The position numbers and the translations under genes are program-made. Source: an uncultured Bacteroidota bacterium (GTDB lineage: Bacteria; Bacteroidota; Bacteroidia; Bacteroidales; UBA12481). From it: DNA of 64,000 nt. Positions 25,114 to 34,736 of the stretch are shown here, in pieces; within the stretch, counting starts at the first letter, position 1, and each line of letters starts with the position of its first letter. A model generated the notes under the pieces. That model made no database searches and was not told the DNA's origin. It was given only the letters and a program-made list of their open reading frames with translations. The DNA lies in NCBI GenBank assembly GCA_903851365.1, contig CAINOB010000039.1, positions 1 through 64,000 on the forward strand. Direction: 5' to 3'.

Positions 25114-25148
25114 TTGAGATTCAAAAATTAGGAATACTACTATCTTTG
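25114..25148 (+). promoter_or_regulatory. Candidate promoter of folB
   Basis: TATCTTTG at 25141-25148 is a full match to the Bacteroidota -7 consensus TAnnTTTG. A TTG at 25114-25116 could be the -33 element, although the distance is slightly long. The folB ATG follows 18 bp after the -7 box, giving a very short leader. Confidence 0.4.
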
Positions 25149-25166
25149 CGCTCTAATCATTCAAAA

Positions 25167-25529
25167 ATGGGCCAGATCAGGATTGAGCAGATGGAGTTTT
25201 ATTCGTTCCACGGATGTTTTGAGGAGGAACGTATTGTCGGGAATAGTTTTATTGTTGACCTCCTGATGGAAACGGATATGAAGCGAGCCTGCGAGACCGA
25301 CCGGATAGATGATGCCCTGAATTATCAAACCGCTTACGACCTGGTTAAACTCGAGATGAAGGAAAAGAGTTATTTACTTGAGCATATAGCCTGCCGTATC
25401 CTGGATGCACTATTCAAAAAGTTTCCGAATCTGGATAAGGCAACTGTGAAAGTCTCCAAAATGACCCCCCCCATGGGCGGAAAGATCAAGGCCGTCAGCA
25501 TTGAAATTAGCCGCACTCGAGAGGAATAA
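25167..25529 (+). CDS. folB: Dihydroneopterin aldolase
   Basis: This folate-pathway enzyme cleaves 7,8-dihydroneopterin to 6-hydroxymethyl-dihydropterin and glycolaldehyde. The frame opens at a TTG (25146), but the ATG at 25167 gives the normal length, 120 residues, starting MGQIRIEQM. Visible are FYSFHGCFEEERIVGNSF, with the substrate-binding Glu, then YLLEHIACRILDALF and the catalytic Lys in KVSKMTPPMGGKI. A run of eight C (25465-25472) lies within the MTPPMG codons. It is a single gene, followed by a dispersed repeat and glnS. Confidence 0.93.
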   Translation: MGQIRIEQMEFYSFHGCFEEERIVGNSFIVDLLMETDMKRACETDRIDDALNYQTAYDLVKLEMKEKSYLLEHIACRILDALFKKFPNLDKATVKVSKMTPPMGGKIKAVSIEISRTREE

Positions 25530-25591
25530 GACGAAGAAAAAGATCGGGTTCCGAACAAGAAGATCGATTGACGAAAGAATGATCGACAGCA

Positions 25592-25634
25592 GTGTCATCC
25601 CGTTGAAAAACGGGATCTCGTCCCTGACCGCGAC
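25592..25634 (+). repeat. Dispersed palindromic repeat, intergenic copy
   Basis: GTCATCCCGTTGAAAAACGG (from 25593) and the following gatctcgtccctgaccgcg resemble the arm in the E2 gene at 16535-16573: both have gtcatccc, a small cccg...cggg hairpin, ga-ctcgt-cct-accgcg. It lies between folB and glnS. Confidence 0.65.
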
Positions 25635-25749
25635 ATTTCGCAAATTTTGACTTTGTAATTTCAGCATTCAAAACTGGCTGTCGAATCTCTAAATTCATCC
25701 TTCCATAAATACTATCTTTACAATCCTAATTTTTAAGCATTCGTTTGCC

Positions 25750-27444
25750 ATGTCAGAGGAAAATATCGAACTAAAGAAAGAAGAACCGAAATCGTTGAAT
25801 TTCATCGAACAGATTGTCGAAGAAGATCTTAAATCTGGCAAACACGGAGGCCGCGTGCAAACCCGGTTTCCACCTGAACCTAATGGATATCTTCATATTG
25901 GTCACGCTAAGGCTTTTTGCCTCGATTTTGGGATTGCCCAGGAATATGGCGGCAAGTGTAATCTCCGCTTCGATGATACCAACCCGATCACCGAGGACAC
26001 CTCCTATGTAGATGCTATCCGCAAGGATATCAAGTGGATGGGCTTCGAATGGGACGACCGGGAGTACTATGCATCTGATTATTTCGCTCAGCTGTATGAA
26101 TTTGCATTGAAGCTGATTGAGAAGGGAAAAGCTTATGTGTGCGAACTCTCCGCTGAAGAAGTCAATGCGACGCGCGGAAACGATTTTGAACCTGATATGC
26201 CAAGTCCTTACCGTGATCGTTCGGTGGAAGAAAACCTCGACCTGTTTAAAAGGATGAAAAACGGTGAGTTTCCGAATGATTCAAAAACTTTGAGGGCCAA
26301 GATCGACCTGGCCTCCACGAATATGCACATGCGCGATCCGATCCTCTATCGCATCCGTCATGCCCACCATCACCGTACCGGCGATAAATGGTGCATTTAC
26401 CCTATGTACGATTGGGCACACGGCCAGAGCGACTCGATCGAGGGAATTACCCATTCATTATGCACGCTTGAATTTGTTCCCCACCGCCCGCTTTATGAGT
26501 GGTTTATCAATGAACTGGAGATTTTTCCAAGCCGTCAGATCGAGTTTGCACGGCTGAATTTAAGTTATACCATCATGAGCAAACGCAAGCTGCTGCAGCT
26601 GGTAAATGAGTGGCACGTCAGCGGCTGGGACGATCCCCGCATGCCAACCCTGCACGGATTACGCCGTCGCGGTTATACTCCCGCTTCCATCCGGGCATTT
26701 ACTGAATTAGTTGGCATTGCAAAGCGCGAAAATGTGATCGATGTCGCCCTGCTGGAGTTCTGCATCCGGGAGGATCTGAATAAGCTGGCTCCAAGAGTGA
26801 TGGCTGTGCTTAATCCGGTGAAACTGATTGTCGACAACTATCCGGTTGGTCAGGTAGAGGAGCTCGAAACTGTGAACAATCCTGAAGATGAATCGGCTGG
26901 CACACGCAAAATGCCGTTCAGCCGCGAATTATTTATCGAACGCGACGATTTCATGGAGGATCCTCCAAAGAAATTCTTCCGCCTTTCCCCAGGTAATGAA
27001 GTTCGACTAAAATCAGCCTATATTATTAAATGTGAATCCGTTGTAAAAGACGTCAATGGTCAGATAACCGAAATACACGTCACCTACGATCCAGCCAGCC
27101 ATAGTGGGTCAGGGGAGGCTCAGCGGAAAGTAAAGGGCACCCTTCACTGGGTATCGGCCCCTCACGCCCTTGATGCCGAAGTTCGGCTGTACGACAGACT
27201 TTTCAACGATCCCGATCCGGATGGGCATAAAGATCAAAACTTCATGGAATTTCTGAATCCTGATTCACTGACTATTCTGAAGCACTGCAAGGTGGAGCCA
27301 TCATTGAAAAATGCCAGTCACCTCGATCATCTGCAGTTCACCCGACTCGGCTATTTTAATGTTGATACTGACAGTACGCCGGATGCTCTGGTCTTTAACA
27401 GAACTGTCGGTCTTAAAGATACCTGGGCAAAGCTCAACGGTTAA
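25750..27444 (+). CDS. glnS: Glutaminyl-tRNA synthetase
   Basis: This class I synthetase charges tRNA-Gln with glutamine. The 564-residue protein has the [14 protein letters not shown] signature with HIGH, the RFDDTNP motif, a [20 protein letters not shown] segment, the KMSKS-equivalent TIMSKRKL, and the C-terminal anticodon-binding beta-barrels ([15 protein letters not shown] to [11 protein letters not shown]). Its presence shows direct charging of tRNA-Gln. A TATCTTTA box at 25713-25720 is a possible -7 element. It converges on the BF3164-type gene. Confidence 0.98.
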   Translation: MSEENIELKKEEPKSLNFIEQIVEEDLKSGKHGGRVQTRFPPEPNGYLHIGHAKAFCLDFGIAQEYGGKCNLRFDDTNPITEDTSYVDAIRKDIKWMGFEWDDREYYASDYFAQLYEFALKLIEKGKAYVCELSAEEVNATRGNDFEPDMPSPYRDRSVEENLDLFKRMKNGEFPNDSKTLRAKIDLASTNMHMRDPILYRIRHAHHHRTGDKWCIYPMYDWAHGQSDSIEGITHSLCTLEFVPHRPLYEWFINELEIFPSRQIEFARLNLSYTIMSKRKLLQLVNEWHVSGWDDPRMPTLHGLRRRGYTPASIRAFTELVGIAKRENVIDVALLEFCIREDLNKLAPRVMAVLNPVKLIVDNYPVGQVEELETVNNPEDESAGTRKMPFSRELFIERDDFMEDPPKKFFRLSPGNEVRLKSAYIIKCESVVKDVNGQITEIHVTYDPASHSGSGEAQRKVKGTLHWVSAPHALDAEVRLYDRLFNDPDPDGHKDQNFMEFLNPDSLTILKHCKVEPSLKNASHLDHLQFTRLGYFNVDTDSTPDALVFNRTVGLKDTWAKLNG

Positions 27445-27453
27445 TCAATGGCT

Positions 27454-27528
27454 CGGCTATCAATAGCCGCGGGTTTTAACCCGTGACGGCTGTTGTCCTC
27501 TATGGTTAAACCCAGACTGAAGTCTGGG
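27454..27528. repeat. Triple-hairpin repeat between converging genes
   Basis: Three small perfect hairpins follow each other: CGGCTATcaATAGCCG (27454-27469), CGGGTTTTAACCCG (27470-27483) and CCCAGACTgaAGTCTGGG (27511-27528). The first two resemble 59740-59767, where TATCAATAG is followed by CCCCGGTTaaAACCGGGG, so this is a dispersed repeat. Its place between two converging stop codons means it could also end transcription on both strands. Confidence 0.6.
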
Positions 27529-27530
27529 GA

Positions 27531-28655
27531 TCAGAAGGTGTACTGGTACATCGGCTCATCCGCGCTGACGGCCGCAACATAGATGGTACGCCGTGCTTCA
27601 TCGACGCAGAAATAGCCCCAATGATCGAGACGGTATCTCTTCACGGGATTTCCGTTCCAGTCGTATTGTTCAATGAAAATAAAATCAGTACCCTTTTTAA
27701 ATTCATCACCCACTTCAATCGGTGTGCGACCGCTATAAATGCAGTACAGATGATCCGGCTGAGCGGATATGCCCCAATAATGCGTGATGCTGGAAGGAGC
27801 GAGCACTGACCTTAGATCAGGCGACTCGGCATCAATGTTTGCCGCTGCTTCAAATCGATTAGTCCGGGTTTTGCCTGTCAGAAGATCAAAAAACCGTATC
27901 TGATGGAAATATTTATAAGCGTAGGCAAGTCTGTTTTTCTCCCGGTTACCGGCAAAATCACCCGTGAGTGCCGTCCAGCCCAGGTTGTTTTTAAATCCAG
28001 CTTCCAGATCAAAAACCAGCTTCAGCGAATCAGGCTGATCTGGATTGAAACTATAGATTCCTTTTCCCGTGGTTGAATTGGATGCATAGTAAAACTGGTG
28101 GTTACCGGTTTCCACGAATTGTTTGGAACCAAACATCTGGTTCCCTTCTTTGCCCAAACGGTATCCGGATTCTTTCAGAACAAAAGCGGTATCTATTGTA
28201 TAAACATTCTCCCTTCGTAAATCATACAAATAACACAGCAAACCTGCGTCGGAGGATGCAAACAACATTGGAAAAAGCAACTCGCCCGGCCCTTGCCCCT
28301 TCGTTCCCACTTCACAGATTAATTTCAACTCGGGTATGGAGAGGAATTTTATCAGGCCCGTTGACCCGTTAGTTTTCATAATAAGCATGCCATTCTTAAC
28401 AATCATCTCCAGCTCCAATGGCTTAAACATTACTTCGGTGGCAATAGGGATCCCTTTAAGCTCTATCAGATCACCAAAACTTTTATCCGACAGTTTTATA
28501 TCACCTGGAACCAGAGATGGAAAATTTTTCAACTCCGGCACTTTCACGGATAAAGTATCTGCAGGAATCTCTGATTTAGGTGATTTGCGGTTTCCGCATG
28601 AAAAAAGGGCGAAAAGGCAAAATACTGGTACGATAAGTTTATGAATGGTGATCAT
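27531..28655 (-). CDS. BF3164-like (TolB-like propeller) lipoprotein
   Basis: This 374-residue protein has a signal peptide with lipobox (LFSC, Cys20) followed by GNRKSPKSE. The mature part has propeller-like blades, with GNQMFGSKQFVETGNHQFYY, RLAYAYKYFHQIRFFDL, PDHLYCIYSGRTP and the closing IEQYDWNGNPVKRYRLDH plus VDEARRTIYVAA. This layout fits the BF3164-type six-bladed propeller lipoproteins of Bacteroidota, whose function is unknown. It is divergent from the toxin-antitoxin pair, with 100 bp of very AT-rich sequence between. Confidence 0.75.
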   Translation of the reverse strand: MITIHKLIVPVFCLFALFSCGNRKSPKSEIPADTLSVKVPELKNFPSLVPGDIKLSDKSFGDLIELKGIPIATEVMFKPLELEMIVKNGMLIMKTNGSTGLIKFLSIPELKLICEVGTKGQGPGELLFPMLFASSDAGLLCYLYDLRRENVYTIDTAFVLKESGYRLGKEGNQMFGSKQFVETGNHQFYYASNSTTGKGIYSFNPDQPDSLKLVFDLEAGFKNNLGWTALTGDFAGNREKNRLAYAYKYFHQIRFFDLLTGKTRTNRFEAAANIDAESPDLRSVLAPSSITHYWGISAQPDHLYCIYSGRTPIEVGDEFKKGTDFIFIEQYDWNGNPVKRYRLDHWGYFCVDEARRTIYVAAVSADEPMYQYTF

Positions 28656-28755
28656 TGTTGCAGGATTAATTGCCTGATAAAATTAACTTTAAAATATAGC
28701 GAATGAGTACAATTTTCATACTTATATATTATATTTATATTTTATACGTATCTAG

Positions 28756-28998
28756 ATGAAGTCAGTAAATTATACGAGCTCATTACCTGCAGACCTCCTG
28801 GAAACGCTGGAACAGTATGCAGTCAGGTTCAAAGTTCCTAAAAACAGGATCATTGAAAAGTCGCTCAAGGCCTATTTCGATAACCTTAAAAGAGCCGAAT
28901 ATATAAGGTCGTTCAAGGTTGCTGCAGGAGATTCTGAGATTATTGACATGGCTGAAGAAGGCTTGGAGGAGTATCTGAAAATTTTAGACCAGCAATGA
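28756..28998 (+). CDS. Ribbon-helix-helix antitoxin
   Basis: This 80-residue protein begins with a short strand (SVNYTSSLPADLLETLEQYA) followed by helices in the ribbon-helix-helix pattern with KVPKNRIIEKSLKAY as second helix. Proteins of this kind bind DNA as dimers and repress their own operon. The acidic C-terminal tail (MAEEGLEEYLKILDQQ) probably wraps and blocks the toxin. Its stop overlaps the start of the MazF gene (ATGA), the usual arrangement of antitoxin before toxin. The AT-rich 100 bp upstream should carry the operator. Confidence 0.85.
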   Translation: MKSVNYTSSLPADLLETLEQYAVRFKVPKNRIIEKSLKAYFDNLKRAEYIRSFKVAAGDSEIIDMAEEGLEEYLKILDQQ

Positions 28999-29327
28999 AA
29001 CAGGCTGAGATTTGGATGGCCGACCTGAACCCGGTTCAGGGAAGTGATCAGCAGGGGATTCGCCCTGTTGTGATAATAAGCGGGAACTCCATGAATAACA
29101 ATCTGGGAATCAGTATAATTTGCCCAATCTCCAGTAAAATAAAAAGATATGCCGGTTGCCTGGTTCTGGACAAGAATGAGTTAAATGGGTTGGATATGGA
29201 TTCAGAGGTGATTACCTTTCAGGTCAGGACCATTTCACATGCTCGCCTGACACGAAAAATCGGAAGTATAACTTTTGATCAGTTGGAGAAAATCAAAAAA
29301 GGTCTGTCCGAAATACTGACCTATTAA
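28995..29327 (+). CDS. MazF/PemK-type endoribonuclease toxin
   Basis: This 110-residue protein has the MazF/PemK fold markers: AEIWMADLNPVQGSDQQGIR with the conserved G-x-EQ/QQG-x-RP turn, then PVVIISGNSMNN, ISIICPISSK and FQVRTISHARL, which carries the Arg and the Thr/Ser region of the active site in this family. It would cut mRNA at specific short sites when free of antitoxin. It overlaps the antitoxin gene by four bases. The large GH gene starts 11 bp after its stop codon, so read-through into the glycan operon is likely. Confidence 0.9.
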   Translation: MKQAEIWMADLNPVQGSDQQGIRPVVIISGNSMNNNLGISIICPISSKIKRYAGCLVLDKNELNGLDMDSEVITFQVRTISHARLTRKIGSITFDQLEKIKKGLSEILTY

Positions 29328-29338
29328 TTAACCTTATC

Positions 29339-32300
29339 ATGAGAAGACTTAACTCAGTTCTATTCCATCTATCGGTCCTGTCACTATTGTTTGGTTCCTC
29401 CTCTTTTACCTGTTTTGCCGAGGAATCCGCAACCATTTCGCAAAAAGGAAATAGTTGGACCCTTCAAAATGAGTCGCTGATTTCAGTAGTGAAATTTGCT
29501 GATGGAAAGCTGATGTTATCTGACCTCTATAATCGCGCGGCAAAGAGTGATTACCTCAAGGCCGCAGCACCCGCTTCACTTTTCAAATATACAATTCAGG
29601 GTAAAACGATAACAGCGGATGATGGCGGCTGGACTTTAGAGTCGGCAAAAGTCAATGAGATTAGCGGTTACGGAATTGAATGGGGTAAGCAACTCGAAAT
29701 TGTGCTTTCGCGCAACCAGCCAGTTGCCTTCTCAATCCGGCAAATTTTTGAGATTTACAAAGATCAGGGGGGATTACGTCTTTACTCCTTTGTAAAGAAT
29801 TGTTCCGATAAGGAAATGACTATCAGCGCATCAGATGTTGTTAACCTGAACCTACCCAACCAGCCTCATACCCTATATTATATTGATGGCGTCCTGAACT
29901 GGAAATCTACTGTTGGGGGCTTAACCAATGGGGGCCGTAACGCTATCGTTCAATATTCCACCGGAGATGGCTGGTATATCCTTCCTGAAAATAATTGGGC
30001 TACGAGCCTGGAACCCGGCGCCTCCAAAGCGCACAGCAGCGAAAAACTTCTTGGAATATTCATTTGGAACAGTGACAAAACAGTACGTGTTGCGACCAAT
30101 CCAAAGGCTATTCAACTCACTCTTTTCCCGGGTGAGGAGCTCGAATATTTCTCAGTGAATATCGGGGTATTTAAAGGCGATATCATGGATGGGAGGATGG
30201 CCGTGGCCGAGCACCTCCGGCTGCGTTACAGGTACCATGATCCCTCGCGGATACTCTCCACCAACGACTGGCAATGGGGAGGTGTTGGAGGTAAACGCAC
30301 CGACTCAGTATACCGGAATATTCTAATACCCAGGGCTAAGGCTGCTGGATTCGACCGTATCCACATCGATGATTTCTGGTATGAACCTGAGGATGGTGTC
30401 GCCCCGAAGAAAAACTGGACAAACATGCCCGAATTATGCAATCTGATAACAGCCAATGGAATGATTCCCGGCCACTGGTTCAGTCTGCAAGGCAAGATTT
30501 TCGTCAATGGCTGGGGTAATGGTCGTGATTGTGCCGATCCTGCAAATATTGGCTTCAAGCTGAAACAATTGGAGGATACTCTCATAGGTCAATATCATAC
30601 GGGCTGGGATCAGGTGGATGCAGGATTACTATGGAAAACTATTGAAACCAACACCTACTCAAATCCCGAAAGTTCAGTCTATCGGAAGATCCTCGGTATG
30701 CGCAAATATATGAACACGATCACTCATAAATATCCCGATTTTATCATGCAAACCACCTGCGAGGTGGATAACCCTGCAGGGCCGGGAGCCGGTGATTCGC
30801 GTGGAAACCAAAACGTCGGACTGATACATCTGGCCGATGATGGAATAGCGGGCATGTATCGCCGTACTGAATTTGGTGATGATGTTCGTGATTTATTCGC
30901 TGATGTTGGCATGTTCCCGCTTGAGGGCATGCTGTCCACCTGGGGCGAGGATGGAAACATCAGGGCTGCCTGGAAAGATTCACCCCTTTGGTACTATCAG
31001 TTTCTACTGGCCCGGCATACCAGTATCTATTCCTGGCCCGGTGACTGGTCCACAGAATCGATCGCCCATCTGCGTGCATTCAATGATTGGCGGAAAACTC
31101 CGGAGATAAAATCGATCCTCAATGAAATCATGCGCCCGGTCTATAATGGTACCGACTGGATGAAGAACGAGGGACCTTGGTCGTGGATGTACGTTGATAG
31201 AACCAAATCCAATGCCCTGCTTTTTGCAATCAACCATCTGAATCTCGCAGCTTCCAATGCTTTCAACGCAAAGCTTCGCTGGCTCGACGAAAAGAAAACA
31301 TATACCATAGAAGAAATTACCCAATTACCGGATGGCACATTTTCGCAGGTAACCTGCGGTGAATTCGCAGGTAGCAAGCTTATATCAGAAGGTTTTCCTA
31401 TCAATCTTGATATGCGGGCTGAGCATTGCGCAGCCTTTTTTATTCGGGAAAAAACTGCTGCGGGAACACAAAAAACGTCGGATAATAAGTCAGCAAATTT
31501 TCAAGATGCAAAAGTCATCTATAAGGGAAATAAACTGACGGTATCAACCGGTAAAATTGAACGAACCTGGGTATGGACCGGCATGGGTTTACAGACAATA
31601 AGCCTGAAAAATCAGCAAACCGGCGCCGAATACGGTCAAATTAAAGGGAAATACAAGTGCGACTGGGACCTGCCGGGCGCTATCACTGACAGCTGCCGGG
31701 GAATGCTTGTGGATATAGCTATTGGGGAAAATGATGATGAGGGATTTACCAATAAGCATTTACAGGTGGTGGCCACGATAAAATACCCGGACGCAAAATT
31801 GGTGGTTCAATATGTAATCTGGGCTTTTCCTGATGCTCCCGGAATCCGCACACAACTAAGAGTTAAGGCCCTGGATAATTTTTCACCTAAAGGCCTGACT
31901 GATGATGAAGGCAAACGAATGGATTGCGGCCACTGGATTGCTGTACCCAGTGCCAGAACTGAATTCCTTCCGCTGAATTTTACCCATCAAAACTCCCGCC
32001 GCTACTGGGGCTATTATAATAATCCCGGAAGCCGGCACGATCCTGCACGGGAAATGCTGGAGGAAACCGTGATAACCGGCTATCCGCTTTTTCTGACCGA
32101 AGATAACAACTGGGCAAGCGGCTTGAGTGTGGAATATAACAACGGTAACGACGGAGTTGCGGTTGTCAAGGAATCACCAAAATGTGTAAACCAGCAGGCT
32201 CATTATACGGGAAGCTATTATTCCGGACCTGAAGGATTGGCAGTCACCGGCTGGGGTTTGACTCCGGATGAGATTATTCCCGACCGATATCGCAACTGTT

Positions 32301-33478
32301 GGGCCACCTGGACAATTATCTGGTCGCAGGGCAATGATGGCATGCAGCTTGCACTGAAACAATTCGATCGGGCCAGATATCCAGCCTATCCGGAAAGGGA
32401 CCTGTTCATCCTGAGTAATACCTGGGGCCCGGCGAATCCTGGTGGTGCACAGTTTACCGATGAAAAGTACCTGATGAAGGAAATTCCGGCTCTTAGTAAA
32501 TTAGGGATCGATGTGATGCAGATCGATGACGGCTGGCAAAAAAGCGGAGGTGGACCCGATGCCCAAAGCTTTATGCCGAAATATAAAAATGGCTGGAAGG
32601 ACCTTAAATCGGAAGCAGACAAGTATGGATTGAAGTTTGGTTTATGGGTGACTGCAAAATATTCTACTGCAGAAGAACTGAAAAAGAATATCGATGAACT
32701 CGGATTTATTTCCTGGAAAGTGGATTACGACCAGCTGGCCAACCGAGCTGATTATGAAGAACGCATTGCCAAATATCGCCTAGTGATGAAGCACGCCTGG
32801 ATGAAAACACAATTCACTCTCTGCCCGGAATACGACGATCCCCGATACGGATGGTATTTCTGCAAAGAATATGGAAGCATCTATTTTCAGAATATACAGG
32901 AAAGCCTTCCGGCACATTTAACAATGGTTCCTTATCAGGTATTAAGACAACATTGGTTGATGGCCAAGTATTTTAACAGCAATAAATTGCAGGTCATGCT
33001 GCAAAATCCCAAGCGGACAAACCCCGACCGCAGTGATGCACCGCAGCACAGCCATTCTTACTGTTTCGCCATGGGGGTGCCGTTTATTCCATGCTTCTTC
33101 CAGAGCGCTCAATATCTTGACGAACAGGGCCAGGTGGAACTCGGAAAATTTATCGAGAAATATAAGGAACATCGTGAGGCGATATTTAACTGCTTCACCT
33201 TTCCAGTTGGCGATAAGCCCGACAACCAAAGCTGGTCTGGGTTTCAAATGATCAATGAAAAAAATCTAAAAGCAAATTATCTGTTACTTTTCAGGGAACT
33301 TCATAATAATCAGCCTGCTAAGACTGTCGAACTTAAATTTATCGCTGGCAAGACCCTTACCTTCACCAACATAGAAACAGGAAAAAGCTGGACGTCAACC
33401 GCATCTTCAGATGGACAGGTAAATTTTGAAATAAAGGACCCAGCGAGCTATTTGTTTCTTCAATATGAAATAAAATGA
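29339..33478 (+). CDS. Tandem-domain alpha-galactosidase-like glycoside hydrolase (clan GH-D type)
   Basis: This 1379-residue exported protein (signal peptide about residues 1-27) has two halves that each look like a GH36/GH27-type (beta/alpha)8 enzyme. The N-terminal half has FDRIHIDDFWYEPEDG (about residues 335-350), a DQVDAGLLWK segment where the nucleophile Asp is expected, and TTCEVDNPAGPGAGDSR. The C-terminal half has its own beta-sandwich (from about 705), then IDVMQIDDGWQKSGGG (about 1056), FGLWVTAKYS and ISWKVDYDQL (about 1124), the K-x-D nucleophile motif, and CPEYDDPRYGWYF. Clan GH-D enzymes of this type cleave alpha-galactosides. Specificity is unknown. It overlaps the next gene by four bases. 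Confidence 0.8.
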   Translation: MRRLNSVLFHLSVLSLLFGSSSFTCFAEESATISQKGNSWTLQNESLISVVKFADGKLMLSDLYNRAAKSDYLKAAAPASLFKYTIQGKTITADDGGWTLESAKVNEISGYGIEWGKQLEIVLSRNQPVAFSIRQIFEIYKDQGGLRLYSFVKNCSDKEMTISASDVVNLNLPNQPHTLYYIDGVLNWKSTVGGLTNGGRNAIVQYSTGDGWYILPENNWATSLEPGASKAHSSEKLLGIFIWNSDKTVRVATNPKAIQLTLFPGEELEYFSVNIGVFKGDIMDGRMAVAEHLRLRYRYHDPSRILSTNDWQWGGVGGKRTDSVYRNILIPRAKAAGFDRIHIDDFWYEPEDGVAPKKNWTNMPELCNLITANGMIPGHWFSLQGKIFVNGWGNGRDCADPANIGFKLKQLEDTLIGQYHTGWDQVDAGLLWKTIETNTYSNPESSVYRKILGMRKYMNTITHKYPDFIMQTTCEVDNPAGPGAGDSRGNQNVGLIHLADDGIAGMYRRTEFGDDVRDLFADVGMFPLEGMLSTWGEDGNIRAAWKDSPLWYYQFLLARHTSIYSWPGDWSTESIAHLRAFNDWRKTPEIKSILNEIMRPVYNGTDWMKNEGPWSWMYVDRTKSNALLFAINHLNLAASNAFNAKLRWLDEKKTYTIEEITQLPDGTFSQVTCGEFAGSKLISEGFPINLDMRAEHCAAFFIREKTAAGTQKTSDNKSANFQDAKVIYKGNKLTVSTGKIERTWVWTGMGLQTISLKNQQTGAEYGQIKGKYKCDWDLPGAITDSCRGMLVDIAIGENDDEGFTNKHLQVVATIKYPDAKLVVQYVIWAFPDAPGIRTQLRVKALDNFSPKGLTDDEGKRMDCGHWIAVPSARTEFLPLNFTHQNSRRYWGYYNNPGSRHDPAREMLEETVITGYPLFLTEDNNWASGLSVEYNNGNDGVAVVKESPKCVNQQAHYTGSYYSGPEGLAVTGWGLTPDEIIPDRYRNCWATWTIIWSQGNDGMQLALKQFDRARYPAYPERDLFILSNTWGPANPGGAQFTDEKYLMKEIPALSKLGIDVMQIDDGWQKSGGGPDAQSFMPKYKNGWKDLKSEADKYGLKFGLWVTAKYSTAEELKKNIDELGFISWKVDYDQLANRADYEERIAKYRLVMKHAWMKTQFTLCPEYDDPRYGWYFCKEYGSIYFQNIQESLPAHLTMVPYQVLRQHWLMAKYFNSNKLQVMLQNPKRTNPDRSDAPQHSHSYCFAMGVPFIPCFFQSAQYLDEQGQVELGKFIEKYKEHREAIFNCFTFPVGDKPDNQSWSGFQMINEKNLKANYLLLFRELHNNQPAKTVELKFIAGKTLTFTNIETGKSWTSTASSDGQVNFEIKDPASYLFLQYEIK

Positions 33479-34734
33479 AAAGAAGAGGATTTTTAAAGAA
33501 TGCAGCAATGGCCGGTACAGCGGCGATGTTGCCGTCGATACTCGAAGCTGAAAAATTCACCTCAGGCGGCAGCCCTGTACCATTGACAAATCTTGAATTA
33601 TTGACCAAACCTGGAAAAGCGCAACTGGTGCCAGTATCTAAATTAAAGAAGCCGGTTGCCATTGCCATGTGGGATTTCAGCTGGATACTGAGACATCATA
33701 AATATGGTGATTTTCAGGAATGGGACCGGGTTCTTGAAGGCCTCGCAGAACGTGGGTACAATGCCATCCGGATGGACGCCATGCCCCAGTTCGTTGCCTC
33801 AACGATAGACGGAAAAATTATTGAACAGTTCCGTTCACCAAAGAAAGACTGGGTTCCGGCACTCTGGGGAAATGATTATGCTATGGATTTTCGCCCCCGG
33901 GAGGCGCTGCTCGAATTCCTGCCGAAATGCAAAAAGTATGGGATCAGGGTTGGATTAGCCTCTTGGTTTCTGCCACATGGTACCAACATCGAAATAATCA
34001 ATGAAGTTGGCGGTCTGGAAAGGGCATGGACCGAAACACTTGATTTTCTTAAAAAGCATGACCTGCTGGACGATAATATTCTCTATGTCGACTTGCTGAA
34101 CGAATATCCCGATTGCAACGGTTACGAGTGGATGAAAAAGGAGATGAAAAGACAGTCGGATATCGACAGTTCATCTTGCCTGAGGTTTACCAACAGTTTC
34201 TCCAATAACCTGATTGCTTCACTCACTCAAAAATTCCCAGGACTAGATTATCACACCTCTTTTCATACCTGGAGTGGCTTGGATACCCTGGAACTGAAAA
34301 ATTATTCCGCACTGGACTTCCATGTCTGGTTTCACCATAACGGAATCATCGGCGGCAAGATTGGCGCTGCGGCAAACACAGCCATCGACAGGGATGTGCG
34401 GATAGATTACGCTAACCTGATGGCTTGCTGGAAAGAGAATAAAACCCTACTTGTGGGGTGGATCGATACCATGATTAGCTCGATTGCAAAAAAAGCTGCG
34501 AGCTGCAATATTGCGTGCGGCAACACCGAGGGTTGGGGACCGATCGGCTGGTTTGATCACCCTGATTTGCCATGGGATTGGGTTAAGGAATCGGCAGAGA
34601 TCTGCGTCGACCTAGCCAAAAAACACAATGAGTATAAATTTATCTGCACCTCAAATTTCACCCATCCTCAATTCAGGGGATTATGGGAAGACGTATCCTG
34701 GCACCGAAAAATGACTGATATTATCAAGAGCTGA
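33475..34734 (+). CDS. Tat-exported cellulase-like glycoside hydrolase
   Basis: This 419-residue protein begins MKRRGFLKNAAMAGTAAMLP, a twin-arginine signal (RRGFLK), so it is folded in the cytoplasm before export. The mature part is a (beta/alpha)8-type barrel: YNAIRMDAMPQF, GIRVGLASWFLP, then the acid/base candidate in YVDLLNEYPD and the nucleophile candidate in ACGNTEGWGPIGW, both in the positions expected for a clan GH-A enzyme. It fits the sugar-binding cellulase-like group (PF12876) that is frequent in Bacteroidota loci. Substrate is unknown. It overlaps the upstream gene by four bases and precedes the GH106 gene by two. Confidence 0.75.
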   Translation: MKRRGFLKNAAMAGTAAMLPSILEAEKFTSGGSPVPLTNLELLTKPGKAQLVPVSKLKKPVAIAMWDFSWILRHHKYGDFQEWDRVLEGLAERGYNAIRMDAMPQFVASTIDGKIIEQFRSPKKDWVPALWGNDYAMDFRPREALLEFLPKCKKYGIRVGLASWFLPHGTNIEIINEVGGLERAWTETLDFLKKHDLLDDNILYVDLLNEYPDCNGYEWMKKEMKRQSDIDSSSCLRFTNSFSNNLIASLTQKFPGLDYHTSFHTWSGLDTLELKNYSALDFHVWFHHNGIIGGKIGAAANTAIDRDVRIDYANLMACWKENKTLLVGWIDTMISSIAKKAASCNIACGNTEGWGPIGWFDHPDLPWDWVKESAEICVDLAKKHNEYKFICTSNFTHPQFRGLWEDVSWHRKMTDIIKS

Positions 34735-34736
34735 CT

